This document shows positions 32,991 through 43,600 of a stretch of DNA of 60,000 bases, one piece after another; the first letter of the stretch is position 1; each line of letters starts with the position of its first letter. The stretch covers positions 28,431,764 through 28,491,763 of the forward strand of contig NC_088306.1 in the NCBI RefSeq assembly GCF_032854445.1. The letters run 5' to 3'. The notes below the pieces were generated by a model. It ran no database searches. It worked only from the letters and a program-made list of their open reading frames with translations, and was not told the DNA's origin. The DNA comes from Liolophura sinensis (lineage: Eukaryota > Mollusca > Polyplacophora > Chitonida > Chitonidae). A program made the position numbers and the translations under genes.

Positions 32991-33204
32991 AGAGCAATCA
33001 ATGTCCATTGTTTATCAAACGTCTTCAGATTTAAGTTAAAAAATTCGAAAACAGTTTAAAATCTGTATTCTCTACTGTAGAACAATATATCAAACACAAT
33101 TTAATATTTCCCCTGTTCCCAATTTGCATATTCAAGCCCATTAGGTTTTACGTTGTAATAAACACGAGCTCGACGGCATTCGATTTGAAAATCTGTATTT
33201 GTGT

Positions 33205-33290
33205 GACCTCTGATTTCTGACCTCTGATTTCTTGTCTCTGGTTTCCCGTCTCTGGTTTCTTGTCTCTGGTTTCCGGTCTCTGGTTTCTCG
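33205..33290. repeat. 14-bp tandem repeat, six copies
   Basis: Units alternate GACCTCTGATTTCT and TGTCTCTGGTTTCC. The reverse strand reads as a QRQETRDGKPETRNQRSE-like peptide within an 88-codon ORF, which I consider a repeat artefact. Confidence 0.9.
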
Positions 33291-33299
33291 TATACAAGG

Positions 33300-34210
33300 A
33301 CTAGTCTCAGTGAAAAGTATAAATCAAAGGCTTCAAGCCAGTGGGGAACACCTAACGGTATAGTCACCTATTCGTTTATTTACTTATTGGATTAGCGTTT
33401 TACGTCCTTATCCACCGAGTTGGCCGCGTCAGCAAGGTGCGACTTAAAATCGGAGAGTTTTGAAATTTGGTACGATTTGGTACGGCAGCCGTACATATGT
33501 AGTACAAGGACCCGTACAAGGGTTCAACGCGTCTACAGACTTACAACCAGTGAAACATTCAACGGCTGATGGCTCAGTTTTAGATCCGCACGAATAGCTA
33601 CCGTGGAAAATAATGCCAAATTGAACTTCGCGGACACCGTGAGATTTTGCCGCGTTTCCAAGAAATTTGAGCCCGCAATGGCGTCTCCTCACTTATCGGG
33701 GGTAGTGTGGCATAGGCATTAAATTGTCTACAAGGGCATCGCGGTTAGCTTGTGGCTTACACACGGGCACCTTGTGAACGGAGTCCAGAAAAGCTCAAAG
33801 GGAACTGCGGATGCTGGAGCATCCGTTGGTACCCTTGATTTTACACACATATTGTAAATCCGCCGTAAGCATAGACAATTTCCGGACCCTGTAGATATGT
33901 GACTTTGCCATAAGTCAGCCCAAGGGGTGGCTCTAGCTTTTTTCTGTGCTATGCCACTGATTCTGTATTTTCGCGCTCAGGGAAGGGGACTGTTCCCATG
34001 TAGCTGGTAATTCTTTAAGACAAAATAAAGACAAAAAAAACGGCATTTGCTGGAGCAGGTACATTTTTATAGCTCCCATCTTCATCGCAGTCTCAGAAGT
34101 CTATATTTATGACAGTATAAGATAGTGAAAAAGCATACAAAACTCGTTTTCAATGACTTGAAGAACAAAGTTAGTATGTAATAATTTGTTTGGTTGGTGT
34201 TTAACGACGT
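33300..34210. other. Non-genic spacer with short SINE tail pieces
   Basis: No gene. ATTGGATTAGCGTTTTACGT near 33387 and TTTGGTTGGTGTTTAACGAC near 34190 look like minus-orientation SINE tail ends. Confidence 0.35.
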
Positions 34211-34297
34211 AAGGCTCAATGTAATAGTCCGAAGTTCCGAAGGCTCACTGCAATAGTCCGAAGTTACGAAAGATCACTATAATAGTCCGAAGGTCCA
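34211..34297. repeat. 29-bp tandem repeat, three copies
   Basis: AAGGCTCAATGTAATAGTCC followed by GAAGTTCCG repeats three times with a few substitutions. Further TCCGAACG motifs follow to about 34400. Confidence 0.85.
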
Positions 34298-34809
34298 TTG
34301 GTCCGAACGCTCAATCCAATAGGGGGAAGGTGTGTTGAATGTCCGTTGATGCCAAGTTCACTATCATCCTCCGAACGTTCGCTGGTCCGAAGACCACCAG
34401 TTTGGCACTACAAACACGAAGCCCTACGGCCCTACACGGCGGTCTGGTTTACAGCCCGAGACAACTGGAGCGTCTGGCGTAACCTTCGCCCTTCGTCGGG
34501 TATTTGGTAAGTTTCCTCACTGAAACCGCAGCTAAAACTGATAATCGACTTGAAGCACGAAGGTCTAATATACGCCAGGATTCACAGACAAGCAAATTGT
34601 AGGTCAGCGTCTTAACAGTGGAAGAACAAACGAAAATCTGTAAAATCTTCTCCCGTCGGAGAACCCTTCTCACAGGAATGGAGCGTCAGTGAGCATGTGC
34701 AAAACAACTAAAGTTACTCAAGTAAATTATTCCGGAACGTACACTTAGTGAAAAAAGCTGCCAGTATTTAGACAGACTTTCAGACAAACTTGTCACTGAA
34801 GGTCTGCCA

Positions 34810-34925
34810 CACAGCAAACTCCGAATTTTCGGGGGTTTCCTCTGGGCTCTGCCCGGTTTCCTCCATCACAACGCTTGCCGCGTAAAAGGTACAGCGTAAA
34901 ACATCAACCAATTAAATAAACAAAC
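34810..34925 (+). repeat. SINE fragment, 3' half (plus orientation)
   Basis: GGGCTCTGCCCGGTTTCCTC, then CAACGCTTGCCGCGTAAAAG and an AATAAACAAACAAAATAAAT tail, match the 3' half of the SINE family with a small internal loss. Confidence 0.75.
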
Positions 34926-35113
34926 AAAATAAATAAATATATAAATAACTTGACATTATGTTAATCTTCACCAAACAAATAAATAAACTCGAACTGACAA
35001 TGGATGCGACATTTTACAAAAAAGTTGATAGTCTTGTAGTCAACCGAATGTGAAAGGCCCATGTAAAGCTAAGGCCGATGTAAAAAAAGAAAACTTGACC
35101 GACCTACCCACAG

Positions 35114-35150
35114 ACAGGTAGACAGGCAGACAAGCAGGCAGACACACGGG
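35114..35150. repeat. CAGACAGG-type short tandem repeat
   Basis: ACAGGTAGACAGGCAGACAA followed by GCAGGCAGACACAC: imperfect 4-8-base repeats. Confidence 0.8.
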
Positions 35151-35380
35151 TCCGTAGCCACTTTTACAAACTACGCCCCTTACTGATCACGTGGTCTTGA
35201 TGGTACTTTAGGCTGTAGACAACGTCATTTAGTCGGGCGAGAAATCTGGATTCATAAAAATTTTTAAAAGTAGACCCAGCTTGTCGCAGCTAAAATGACC
35301 AAGCAAGAACAAAACATATGTAAGCCTATACACAAATGAAAGGTGATTACATATATACAGTGCAGTGATGTGTTACTTAC

Positions 35381-35628
35381 CCATCGGCCAACCCATATTG
35401 TAGTACAATGAGAAGCACGGAGACAAGACCACAACCACCCGACATGTCCGCCTTGCAAATAGCGTGTGACCGGGCAGAGGTGTGACGTGCCAGCCGCCGT
35501 GTGAAGATACCGAACTCCGCTATATCGACCGCGATAATTAGCGTCACGATTATGGGCGATGTCTTGGATGTCCAACGGGCATGGCCCTGCCCGGCATTGG
35601 TATGGGCATAAGGAACATTTATCGTCAT
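35381..35628 (-). CDS. Candidate exon, possible membrane protein
   Basis: A minus-strand frame opens with ATG (35626-35628) and ends at a strong donor GTAAGTA (complement of 35374-35380). It would encode 82 residues with a hydrophobic stretch SPIIVTLIIAVDIAEFGIFT and another near the end (CGLVSVLLIVLQYGLA). The segment is richer in GC than its surroundings, as coding exons here tend to be. A second, Cys-rich frame (35264-35659) overlaps, so the frame is not certain. I recognise no family and no partner exon. Confidence 0.25.
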
Positions 35629-35659
35629 GATCGCTCTCAGTCACGTGAATATGTCTCAT

Positions 35660-36419
35660 TAATAATTGAAATCAAGTCTAAACATGTTGTTATGGTTGAG
35701 GTACAAGTGTTACCGACATCTCACCCTTTGGAAGTTCAACTTGCTGGCTCCTATGGTTAAAGGAACAGAAAACACTAGCAAAAACTACGCCAGAAATAAA
35801 AAAAAAATGCAATCAAAAAATTAGTTTGTTGATTGTAACGGAAAGCCTGTTGCCTAAGTGATGCTAGAATGTACTGTGCTATTATAACGGAATATCTGTT
35901 ATATTCAACATAATATCCCCTTAGTCTCAAAGAATATGAGTGTTATAATTAACAGAACAATCTGCTGCAATAACAAACATGTTATTGTGTTCCTGCCTAA
36001 AACAAGGATGCGATGTTTGTACGATCGCAAACAAACGAATATCACAATGGGCATAATGGGCCTCAAATTCTACGTCATGAGGGCAGTCCTTGTGTCAGTG
36101 GATCATCCCCTGTGGGTATGAGCTCTTGGACGTTCCAGGTAAATCAAAATGGTTGGGCTCAAATACTCCAAACAGGAAACAGCTACGCGACCGGTCGCCC
36201 AGAATTATGAAAATTCAGGTAACATGGACAAATGCCCAAAAACAAGATATCGGCTGAGAAGCACCCGGTCTTGTGGGGTCACAAGTCGTGTGTCAAGGTT
36301 ACCGAAGATTTTATTTGGTGACAACAGTTTTTATGAGCGATTCAGATGAATAATAACTTCAAATTGTCCACAGCCGTCAAACCTGTATTGCTAATCTAAT
36401 TTGACATCTTCCTGGTCAA
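35660..36419. other. Non-genic spacer
   Basis: Small ORFs (35936-36121, 36013-36210, 36149-36349) show no motif. Part of this may be decayed LINE sequence belonging to the fragment that follows. Confidence 0.35.
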
Positions 36420-37780
36420 GATGTTGTTCCTTCTAGTGAAAAAATACTTGCTATTCAAAAGACTTGGCAGCCAGAGAAAAACAAATGGTTAATAATGGGG
36501 GATTTCAGTTTTGTTTTATTCGTCCCCATAATTCAATAGAATTTCATGAAACTAGGACATCTATCTACTAGTTCCCCCAAACAGCAAAACCGACGCGGAG
36601 TCGCGCTGAGCACTCTCATGAAAAAAAAACAATTTTACAAATTTTCATGACGAACATACATGCACCTCGGCAAATCATTTTAATGTTTTTCATGCAATAC
36701 AAAATGACTACGTGAATAAATTAAAGCACGGCCTTATATCGTTTAGAAAATATACTAAGATTGGACTTACAAAGGGAACATGAAATATCACGTAAACAAT
36801 ATAGGGTGTACAGTAGCTAGAATAAATTGGGGGGGGGAGGGGGAATTGACACTTTTTTTTTTAGATTTTTGAATTTCAAAAATATCTTCGTGTTTTTCTG
36901 ATTAACTAATCGCCACATTCACAGCTCAGTGACTTTGTTCAAAGTTTAACTACATTAAAATCAAATACTTTCCATGGCCTATATGGTAGAGGTTACGCAT
37001 TACTCAAAGTAAACTGTGTGATAAAATTAACTCAAAGTCTTTGGGTAATTACAAGAAAGTGAATAATATTTTAGGTACAAATCAGTATGGATTTTGTGTA
37101 GTCACTTCTCTGGACTTGTCAAAATGTATTTGATGCTGTTAACTAAGATACAGTTATCAACAAGATTCATCACTGTGGCATTTGTGGACATCAACTTATT
37201 TGAATTTAATGTTTTTTGACAGCAATCATTTCTAGTTAGCGATAGTTTTCTTCTTTTGAGCCCTTGATTTGTGGTGTTCCACAGGGCTCAGTTTTAAGTC
37301 TTCTTCTGTTTTTAACATATGATAATGACATCATTCTGACCGTGTTAAATTATCTTCGACTGCCGATGATAGAAGTGCAGTATATACTTTAACTACGATT
37401 GTGAATGAAATTAACACCAATCAGCCACACCTCCTGTGTGCATTGTTTTGTTACAATCAGTCTTTAAATATTAAAAAAAAATCTCAAAATGTAAAATATC
37501 TCCAAATAATAAATTGCCAGGTCTTCCAAACGTGGTCATAATATTAACAAGTTTTTAATGGTCAAATTTTAAGGTGCTTAAGGTGAAACTTGCATGTACC
37601 TGGTCCACACATATTGATTACATCTATAAGACAGAATTACAAAAATAGGTCAGGTTTTCTTATTAACCACATTCAACATTCGGTAAAATCTTCCATTCGA
37701 TTATGTTTCAATATCTATCAATGTGATCATGTTATACGGGGAGCTATATTCATTTACATACGTTCGTCATCTGACACAGG
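36420..37780 (+). pseudogene. LINE remnant: endonuclease trace and decayed reverse transcriptase
   Basis: KNKWLIMGDFSF near 36480 resembles the GDFN block of an AP-endonuclease. At 37100-37350 the RT is recognisable through LDLSK, DTVINKIHHCGICG, then CGVPQGSVLSLLLFLTYDND in frame with stops around it. KVLKVKLACTWSTHID-like codons at 37570-37620 correspond to the post-palm LGVxLDxxxTWxxHI block. The copy is heavily decayed and its clade is unknown. Confidence 0.6.
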
Positions 37781-37814
37781 TTTACTTACTTCTGAAGACA
37801 GTAGCGTTCGTAAA

Positions 37815-37985
37815 TCCATCAAGTGTCTCGGATGATAATAGCCATGCCTCGCCATACGACTACCTGGCTATTGAATAATGGGGTCACGAGTTCAAACCCT
37901 GTCCTCCTTGTTGTGCTGCGGCTTTTAGTCAGGCTATACCTGTGGAGGGTTAAACACCGATCAAATAAATCAAAATAAACAAATA
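37815..37985 (+). repeat. Possible second tRNA-derived SINE
   Basis: GGTCACGAGTTCAAACCCTG resembles a Pol III B box. About 90 bases later the sequence ends in an A-rich tail, ATCAAATAAATCAAAATAAA. No A box or target duplication could be fixed. Confidence 0.3.
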
Positions 37986-38085
37986 ATTAAGAAATTAAGG
38001 TTTTGCCGTCGCAGGCACGACCTTTTAACCTCAATTATTTAAGTGGCAATAAAACGCGTGTTACGTGTAATTGACAACCCCTCCC

Positions 38086-38100
38086 CCCCCCCCCCCCCCA
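38086..38100. repeat. Poly(C) tract
   Basis: A run of about 15 C after CCCCTCCCCC. Confidence 0.9.
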
Positions 38101-38652
38101 TGTCGACCCTCGTGCAACTAACTTTAGATTATTAGACTTAATCTACACTTCAGAACTCTTTGCTGTCATTAATTTGAATTATTGGAATTATAACGTTAGA
38201 ACAAAGATAAAAGCTCAATGTGTAGTTGGGAACCTACAAGATAAGCATATAACTGTAAGTTTGTGCTTAGTTTAAGACGGCTTTGTTATCCTTGGGGCGA
38301 TGTCAAACATAAACGCAACAAATACTTGTTCATTGCATACAAAGTCAAGAGCCTGATTAGTTTAAAGCTTGTATTGTGCGATTCTTCAGTTGGAATAGCA
38401 ACTATCATTTGTTTGTCAGATTATTACACGCATTAAGATAATCGCATTTGCTAGCTTGCAAAATTCTGCACACTGCGTGTGACAAGTTCGAGAATAAAGA
38501 CGATTCAACGTCATTTCCGTGTATGTAATCAGATTTACTGCTCCATGCAGAAAAACAAACAGGTATTGGAATTACGTCACGCCTAATAGTATAGGCCTGG
38601 TGAATTCCTTATAAGTGTTATCATGTAATTAACGACGTTCTGCATGGAGAGT

Positions 38653-38910
38653 TGGGGCCTCCGTGGCCGAGGGGGACAGCACGCCAGCACGGCGTAATGA
38701 CCCACAAACCTCCCACAAATGCGGTCGCAGTGAGTTCAGGAGAAACTCATGTTGGCTTCCTCTCCTGCCGTACGTGGGAAGGTCTTCCAGCAATCTGCGA
38801 ATGGTCGTCAATTTCTCCAGGCTCTGCCCGCTTTCTTCCCACCATAATGCTGGTCGCCGTCGTTTAAGTAAAATATTCTTGAGTATGGCGCAAATCACTA
38901 ATCAATCAAG
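38653..38910 (+). repeat. tRNA-derived SINE, near full length (plus orientation)
   Basis: It begins GGGGCCTCCGTGGCCGAG (A-box region), has GCAGTGAGTTCAGGAG at the B-box position, and a middle part CTTCCTCTCCTGCCGTACGT. The 3' end is AAATATTCTTGAGTATGGCG with a short A-rich tail. Divergence from the copy at 45613 is moderate. Confidence 0.85.
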
Positions 38911-39138
38911 TAAAAATCATGTCCAACGTGGATAGTGAGTGTTATGTATGACTATTTAACGTCTTCATGTACTGTTAGTCTGCGGACCTTTGTGTTATAT
39001 GTTATAAGCATAACAGGCCCTGTTATATATGTACAGCGCGGACCTGGCTGAAAGCACCTTGTTCAAGGCTCTGTTTATTTAACTGGATGTTCATTGGCTG
39101 TTAATTCTGTGTCTAAGAATAGTTGAATCCACCTGGCA

Positions 39139-39150
39139 CGTATATAAGCC
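39139..39150 (+). promoter_or_regulatory. TATA box candidate
   Basis: CGTATATAAGCC is a strong match to a TATA element with GC-richer flanks. It sits about 150 bases into the LTR-like segment. Confidence 0.4.
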
Positions 39151-39506
39151 GTGTTTTCTGTGCAGAGCGGAGGTATTTTTGCTGCATCCACTGGGAGCCA
39201 GGAGAGTGTGAGACGCTCTCGTATCGAGTCCATTATTTTGATATGAGCTGGTGATGCCAGTTTCATTTGGGAGGACAGTTTTTTATGCCGGCACCGTTTG
39301 TGTACCACAGTAGTACTGATGTCTGGTTTATGTGAATTTCTGCGGAAGTCACGTTTATTGGTGTTCGGATCTTGATTATGATTACACAGTGTGGACTGTG
39401 TAATTTGTTTAACACGCTGACCTCACCTGACCGACAAGGTCGTCAAGGACTCTAAACTGAAGTTTTCAGTTTGGCAAAGGACGTTCGTTCTGCCACAAGG
39501 TGACAT

Positions 39507-39954
39507 TACTCTACGTCTCTGAACGGCTCGTTTGTGAGCTTCTGCGGGAGCTGTGACTGATCTGAAGTGGATTATACCTCCATGCCTGTATTTACCCTGT
39601 GTTGTGCTCTGCGGGTGTGACGTCATTCAAAGGCTTGATTGTTCCAGTTCTGTGTAACCTGTGTACTGTGTTCGCTAACCTGGCGAAGTACCTGTCTAGG
39701 ACAATTTGTAACTTGTGTGAATTGTGTGTTTACTCTACGTCTCTGAACGGCTCGTTTGTGAGCTTCTGCGGGAGCTGTGACTGATCTGAAGTGGATTATA
39801 CCTCCATGCCTGTATTTACCCTGTGTTGTGCTCTGCGGGTGTGACGTCATTCAAAGGCTTGATTGTTCCAGTTCTGTGTAACCTGTGTACTGTGTTCGCT
39901 AACCTGGCGAAGTACCTGTCTAGGACAATTTGTAACTTGTGTGAATTGTGTGTT
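39507..39954. repeat. Identical 224-bp direct tandem duplication
   Basis: The units are 39507-39730 and 39731-39954. By eye I found no difference between them. Identity over 224 bases implies a very recent duplication, gene conversion or an assembly artefact. Confidence 0.92.
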
Positions 39955-40377
39955 TATCCCATGGTCTTTACGTTGGATTTCCTGGAATACATTCTTTGGG
40001 ATGCGAAGGTGAACTGGAAACTTGTAAAGACCGGTAATACTGATGTGTATGCTGTTGTTGTTGTTGTTGTTGAACTGTCTGTAAAACTGTACGTCTCATT
40101 TTATATATAAAGCATTGTTAACATTGTAATATTGAGTCACTGAGTCTGTTTTCTGTTGCTGCTTTCTATACCGTAACATGAGTCTAAAGCAGTAACGAGT
40201 GTCAACTTAAATATTTCCACAGGCAAAATGCAAGATTTCCTCGCATATAGTTTAGAGTGCACAATATTTTATCGTGAGCTTAAACAAAAACGTGGAAGAA
40301 AACCATTATTCGCAGATCATTTGTCTTCCACCAATGTGCATCGTGCAAGACAAATCTATAGGACACATAACAGAGAA

Positions 40378-40425
40378 ATTGTTGAGTACGACGTTAAACC
40401 CCAAGCACTCACTCACTCACATAAC
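40378..40425 (+). repeat. SINE 3' tail remnant
   Basis: TTGAGTACGACGTTAAACCC followed by CACTCACTCACTCAC matches the 3' terminal part of mollusc-type SINEs, here with a CACT-repeat tail instead of AATA. Confidence 0.6.
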
Positions 40426-40429
40426 AGAG

Positions 40430-41640
40430 TTCCCGATACAAGTTAAGCCAGTTCAACACGAGAGCCACTCTTCAAACAACTGTGCTTAGCTGAAGGAATA
40501 GTAGAGGTTACAAATTTCTGATGGTTAATGTGGGCAATTAATGAATTTATTGTGAAAGTATGTACTTCAATAACTTGTCTTTTCGTCACTGCCAACGTAT
40601 GCGAACGTCTGACGTTTCGCTATCATTTATACATTAGGAACAGACAATGTGATATATACTCTATATAGACCTTCATCTCGTCCAAACAGAAGAGGCAGGC
40701 GAGTGAATAATAAAGAGGAGGCAATTATTCGTCGTCATGCATGGAAATATCTTGTGTTTAATCACTTAACACCGGGCATATTAGAATTCCGTAAAAAACC
40801 CCAAAAAATACATTAACTGATAGCCAACAAAAGGATGGAAATGTTAAAGACCGCCATTGTTACAGCTAGTGCGCGCACATATTTGCATTAATGTTTGATC
40901 AATCCTCTTCTATGGTTGGGAATTGTCGTGGATAGAAGCCGAACAATCTTTAAAGCAATTAACACACTACGTAAAGTGGGGGTGATACTAATATCAACAT
41001 GTTCGCCTTTTATTGTTCCCCATGGTGACACCTACACATATAAGTGTATACACGTTATTGCTTCAAACAAATGCGTGTTACATGAAATTCCATTCCATGA
41101 CGAGCGGATGAAATAAAACAGTACAAATAAACTACCTTTCGTTAACAAAGTGTTTAGTACAGCCATGCCGAAATCCATTAGCCATTATTTATTACACTGA
41201 GGTAGAATGAATAAAGGTGAATAGTGCGTTAGAAATGAACCTCCTGACCACCGTTAGGATAAGGTACACGAGATTTTTTATCCCATTTGCTAATGGTTTA
41301 TTTGTTTGGCTGGCATTTTATGTGGCGTGGTAAGGACGGGTCTACTTAGGAGACTATAAATGCTCTGGTCACTTTATTTGGCAACCATGTTAATTATTGT
41401 ATGTGTATAATGGCGTAAGTGTATAGATTTGTACACGGAAGGTAGACCATGCATCTGATGGCCGAAGAAACAAACGGAAAAACAAAGACAAACTCTTAAA
41501 GAAACAAGAAAATATACAGAGAACAATTGTGTGGTCCTGACTGAAAATTCCTTGTAATAAGAACATGGACAACGTCTTTTTTCTGCCTTTAGATACCATG
41601 TACATAAATGAATGAAAAAATATGTAAGTATGCTAATAAA
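40430..41640. other. Non-genic spacer
   Basis: No gene recognised. There is a possible SINE tail trace near 41295-41325 (TTTATTTGTTTGGCTGGCAT). Confidence 0.35.
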
Positions 41641-41646
41641 ATATAT

Positions 41647-41792
41647 GTATTTATTTATTTCTTTGATTGGTGTTTTTACGCCGTACTCAAAATTATTTCA
41701 CTTATACTACGGCGGCCGGCTATATGGTGTAGGGGGAAACCTGGCAGAGCCCAGGGGGAACCCACGACCATCCGCAGATTGCTGGAAGACAA
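41647..41792 (-). repeat. SINE fragment, 3' half (minus orientation)
   Basis: TTTATTTATTTCTTTGATTG, then TTTTACGCCGTACTCAAAAT, TACGGCGGCCGGCTATATGG and CCACGACCATCCGCAGATTG, matching the SINE at 45613-45880 up to the middle of the element. Confidence 0.85.
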
Positions 41793-43079
41793 AAATAGAA
41801 AAAAGCTAGAAAAAAAAATAAACTATGAAAAAACAAAAAGGGCATATAAAAATATATATATATTTGAGGAAATGAAAACTGTACTTCCGATGGACTAATG
41901 AAAACCACGGAAACTTTTTTTCTGTTCTTCAGCACAGCTTCAGAAGAAAATAAATAAATAGAAAAATAAAGGAAATAAAGAAAGCAAAGAAGTATCTACT
42001 GAACTGAAGGCAGTCTATTCCTCCCAAGAAGTAAATGTTTTATGACAAGAAGCAAAATCTTGTTTTTTTCTTATAATAAGTAAATTGCTTCAGTTGGTCA
42101 ACAAATAGAGAACAATCGAATCAATACATATATAAAAAGTCTCACACAAAGAGAACTATGTTGATAGACGTTGATCATTTATCTGAAGCTTGTTCCAAGA
42201 CGATAATTTTTAATATACACGTCCTCAGTGAAGCAGTGTACGCTAAACAAATAGAAAAAATATACATGCACATTCACGATAAAAAATGAATGTACATACA
42301 CAACAAAACAGACACGTCCCACACTAATGTATTTGGAGACCTTTGTAATAACCATGTGACGAAGGCTCAAGGGTCTATACATGCCTTATGCCATCGGAGT
42401 TCCACTCCACATACAACTTTTCTCAATACCTTTTCAGTTTCCAGAAGTCGACTACGATACCAGTAAGCTCCAATTCTATTTTCAGAAGCAATGCAAACAA
42501 CTTCGCCAAGCACTGAAAAAAAAAACACGATCACATCACCTATCATTGCATTAACCTCACGATTTCTTCGCTAAAGATCGCTCGACATGCGTCTGGAATC
42601 TGTGCTCCTCACTGATCGATAGGGAATTCTGTTATCCATTGTGCTAGGCGCAAAAAGACCATATAGCCTACTGGTGGAATGCAAGCAGCTGGGTAAATGT
42701 TTATCAAACACCACCAGTCAGCCTTTGTACACCACGTGATTCTACCCACACACACATAAAAAGCAGCAGTGTCGGAGAGAGTTTTTATGTTCCGCGTTGC
42801 AGATGTCGCGTGGAGCTTTCCAGACTGGGATAGCAACAGAACAGGACAAGCTGTTCATCACTGACAGGCAGTATTTCTATGTTCAGTTGTACAGGACAGA
42901 ACGACCGGGCGAGAGAAAACACCAAAGTTATGAGAGCTAAATAGCAGATAGATTTTGTATGAACTGCCGAAACGAAAGAATCGGTCGAATACGGCAGCTG
43001 ATTTCATGGCATACAGCACCTTACCTGACGAGAGAAAATGCCAAAGTTATGACAACTAAATGACAGATAGGTTTGGTAT
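41793..43079. other. Non-genic spacer
   Basis: AT-rich, with no recognisable gene. A 40-base near-repeat, AACACCAAAGTTATGA versus AATGCCAAAGTTATGA with flanking ACTAAAT... GATAGNTTTNGTATGAA, occurs at 42920-42965 and 43035-43085. Confidence 0.35.
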
Positions 43080-43082
43080 GAA

Positions 43083-43600
43083 ATGCACATTTCAACCGCG
43101 AGGCAAATGCTTTTATCTCTAAGTCCTAGCTCATCCAATCAAAAATCAACCCGTTTGTATACTAACTGTCTACTGTCAACGACTCAGTATAGTGGTCATG
43201 TAAGGTCAGACCAAAATCTCCCCAACTGGCTAAAAAGTGACATGAAGGCCGACTTTCCATGTAACGCGAGACCAAAACAAGCGTTAACTAAGTTTTAGTG
43301 CAATATTGTTGTGTTGTGAAAAATGAAGGCAAATGTGTAGGTGAAACAGGAATGAAAATAGGAAGTTATTGTGACACATATATGATATCTACGCGTTTAG
43401 TTCGACATTGGTATACCACTTGTAAACCAAGAAGAATTTCATGTGAACAATGGCACATTTCCAAAACAACTTTCCACACCAGTTGTGCAGGTATGAAGCC
43501 GGGGCTGAGGCTTCTTAAAAAGGAAGCCACAGACAAACTTTACCAGATTTGGAAAATATATTTGGAGCATAATTTTTTGCACGCACACCAACTAATTTAA
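43083..43600 (+). pseudogene. Possible GIY-YIG endonuclease relic (Penelope-like)
   Basis: Consecutive frames give MKADFPCNARP at about 43240, VQYCCVVKNEGKCVGETGMK at 43295-43355, then STRLVRHWYTTC. The layout Cys-rich segment, V-Y-C-x-C-like stretch, VGETG (variant of YIGETG) and a basic/His segment resembles the GIY-YIG domain of Penelope-like elements. The degenerate state and the frame break at 43298 leave it uncertain. No associated reverse transcriptase was found. Confidence 0.3.

Larger units (their letters stand above)
30460..33060 (+). mobile_element. LINE with ORF1 and ORF2 remnants, 3'-truncated
   Basis: The plus strand holds an L1-type ORF1 (coiled coil, RRM, C-terminal domain; 30460-31329). 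An AP-endonuclease remnant follows (31380-32110), then a charged linker (32190-32635) and the entry to the reverse transcriptase (32680-32990). ORF2 is broken by many stops and ends before the RT palm. No poly(A) tail or target duplication was seen. The fragment at 36420-37780 could be a second copy or a displaced part. Confidence 0.7.
38993..40178 (+). mobile_element. LTR-like or promoter-bearing repeat
   Basis: The segment can be bounded by TGTTATATG at the left and CCGTAACA at the right, that is 5'-TGTTA ... TAACA-3'. It contains a good TATA box (CGTATATAAGCC at 39139-39150) and T/G-rich downstream sequence. ATATATAAAG near 40107 is a possible polyadenylation region. These are features of a solo LTR, but target duplications are not convincing and no second copy is in the window. 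It could also be the promoter and first exon of an unknown transcript. Confidence 0.3.
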
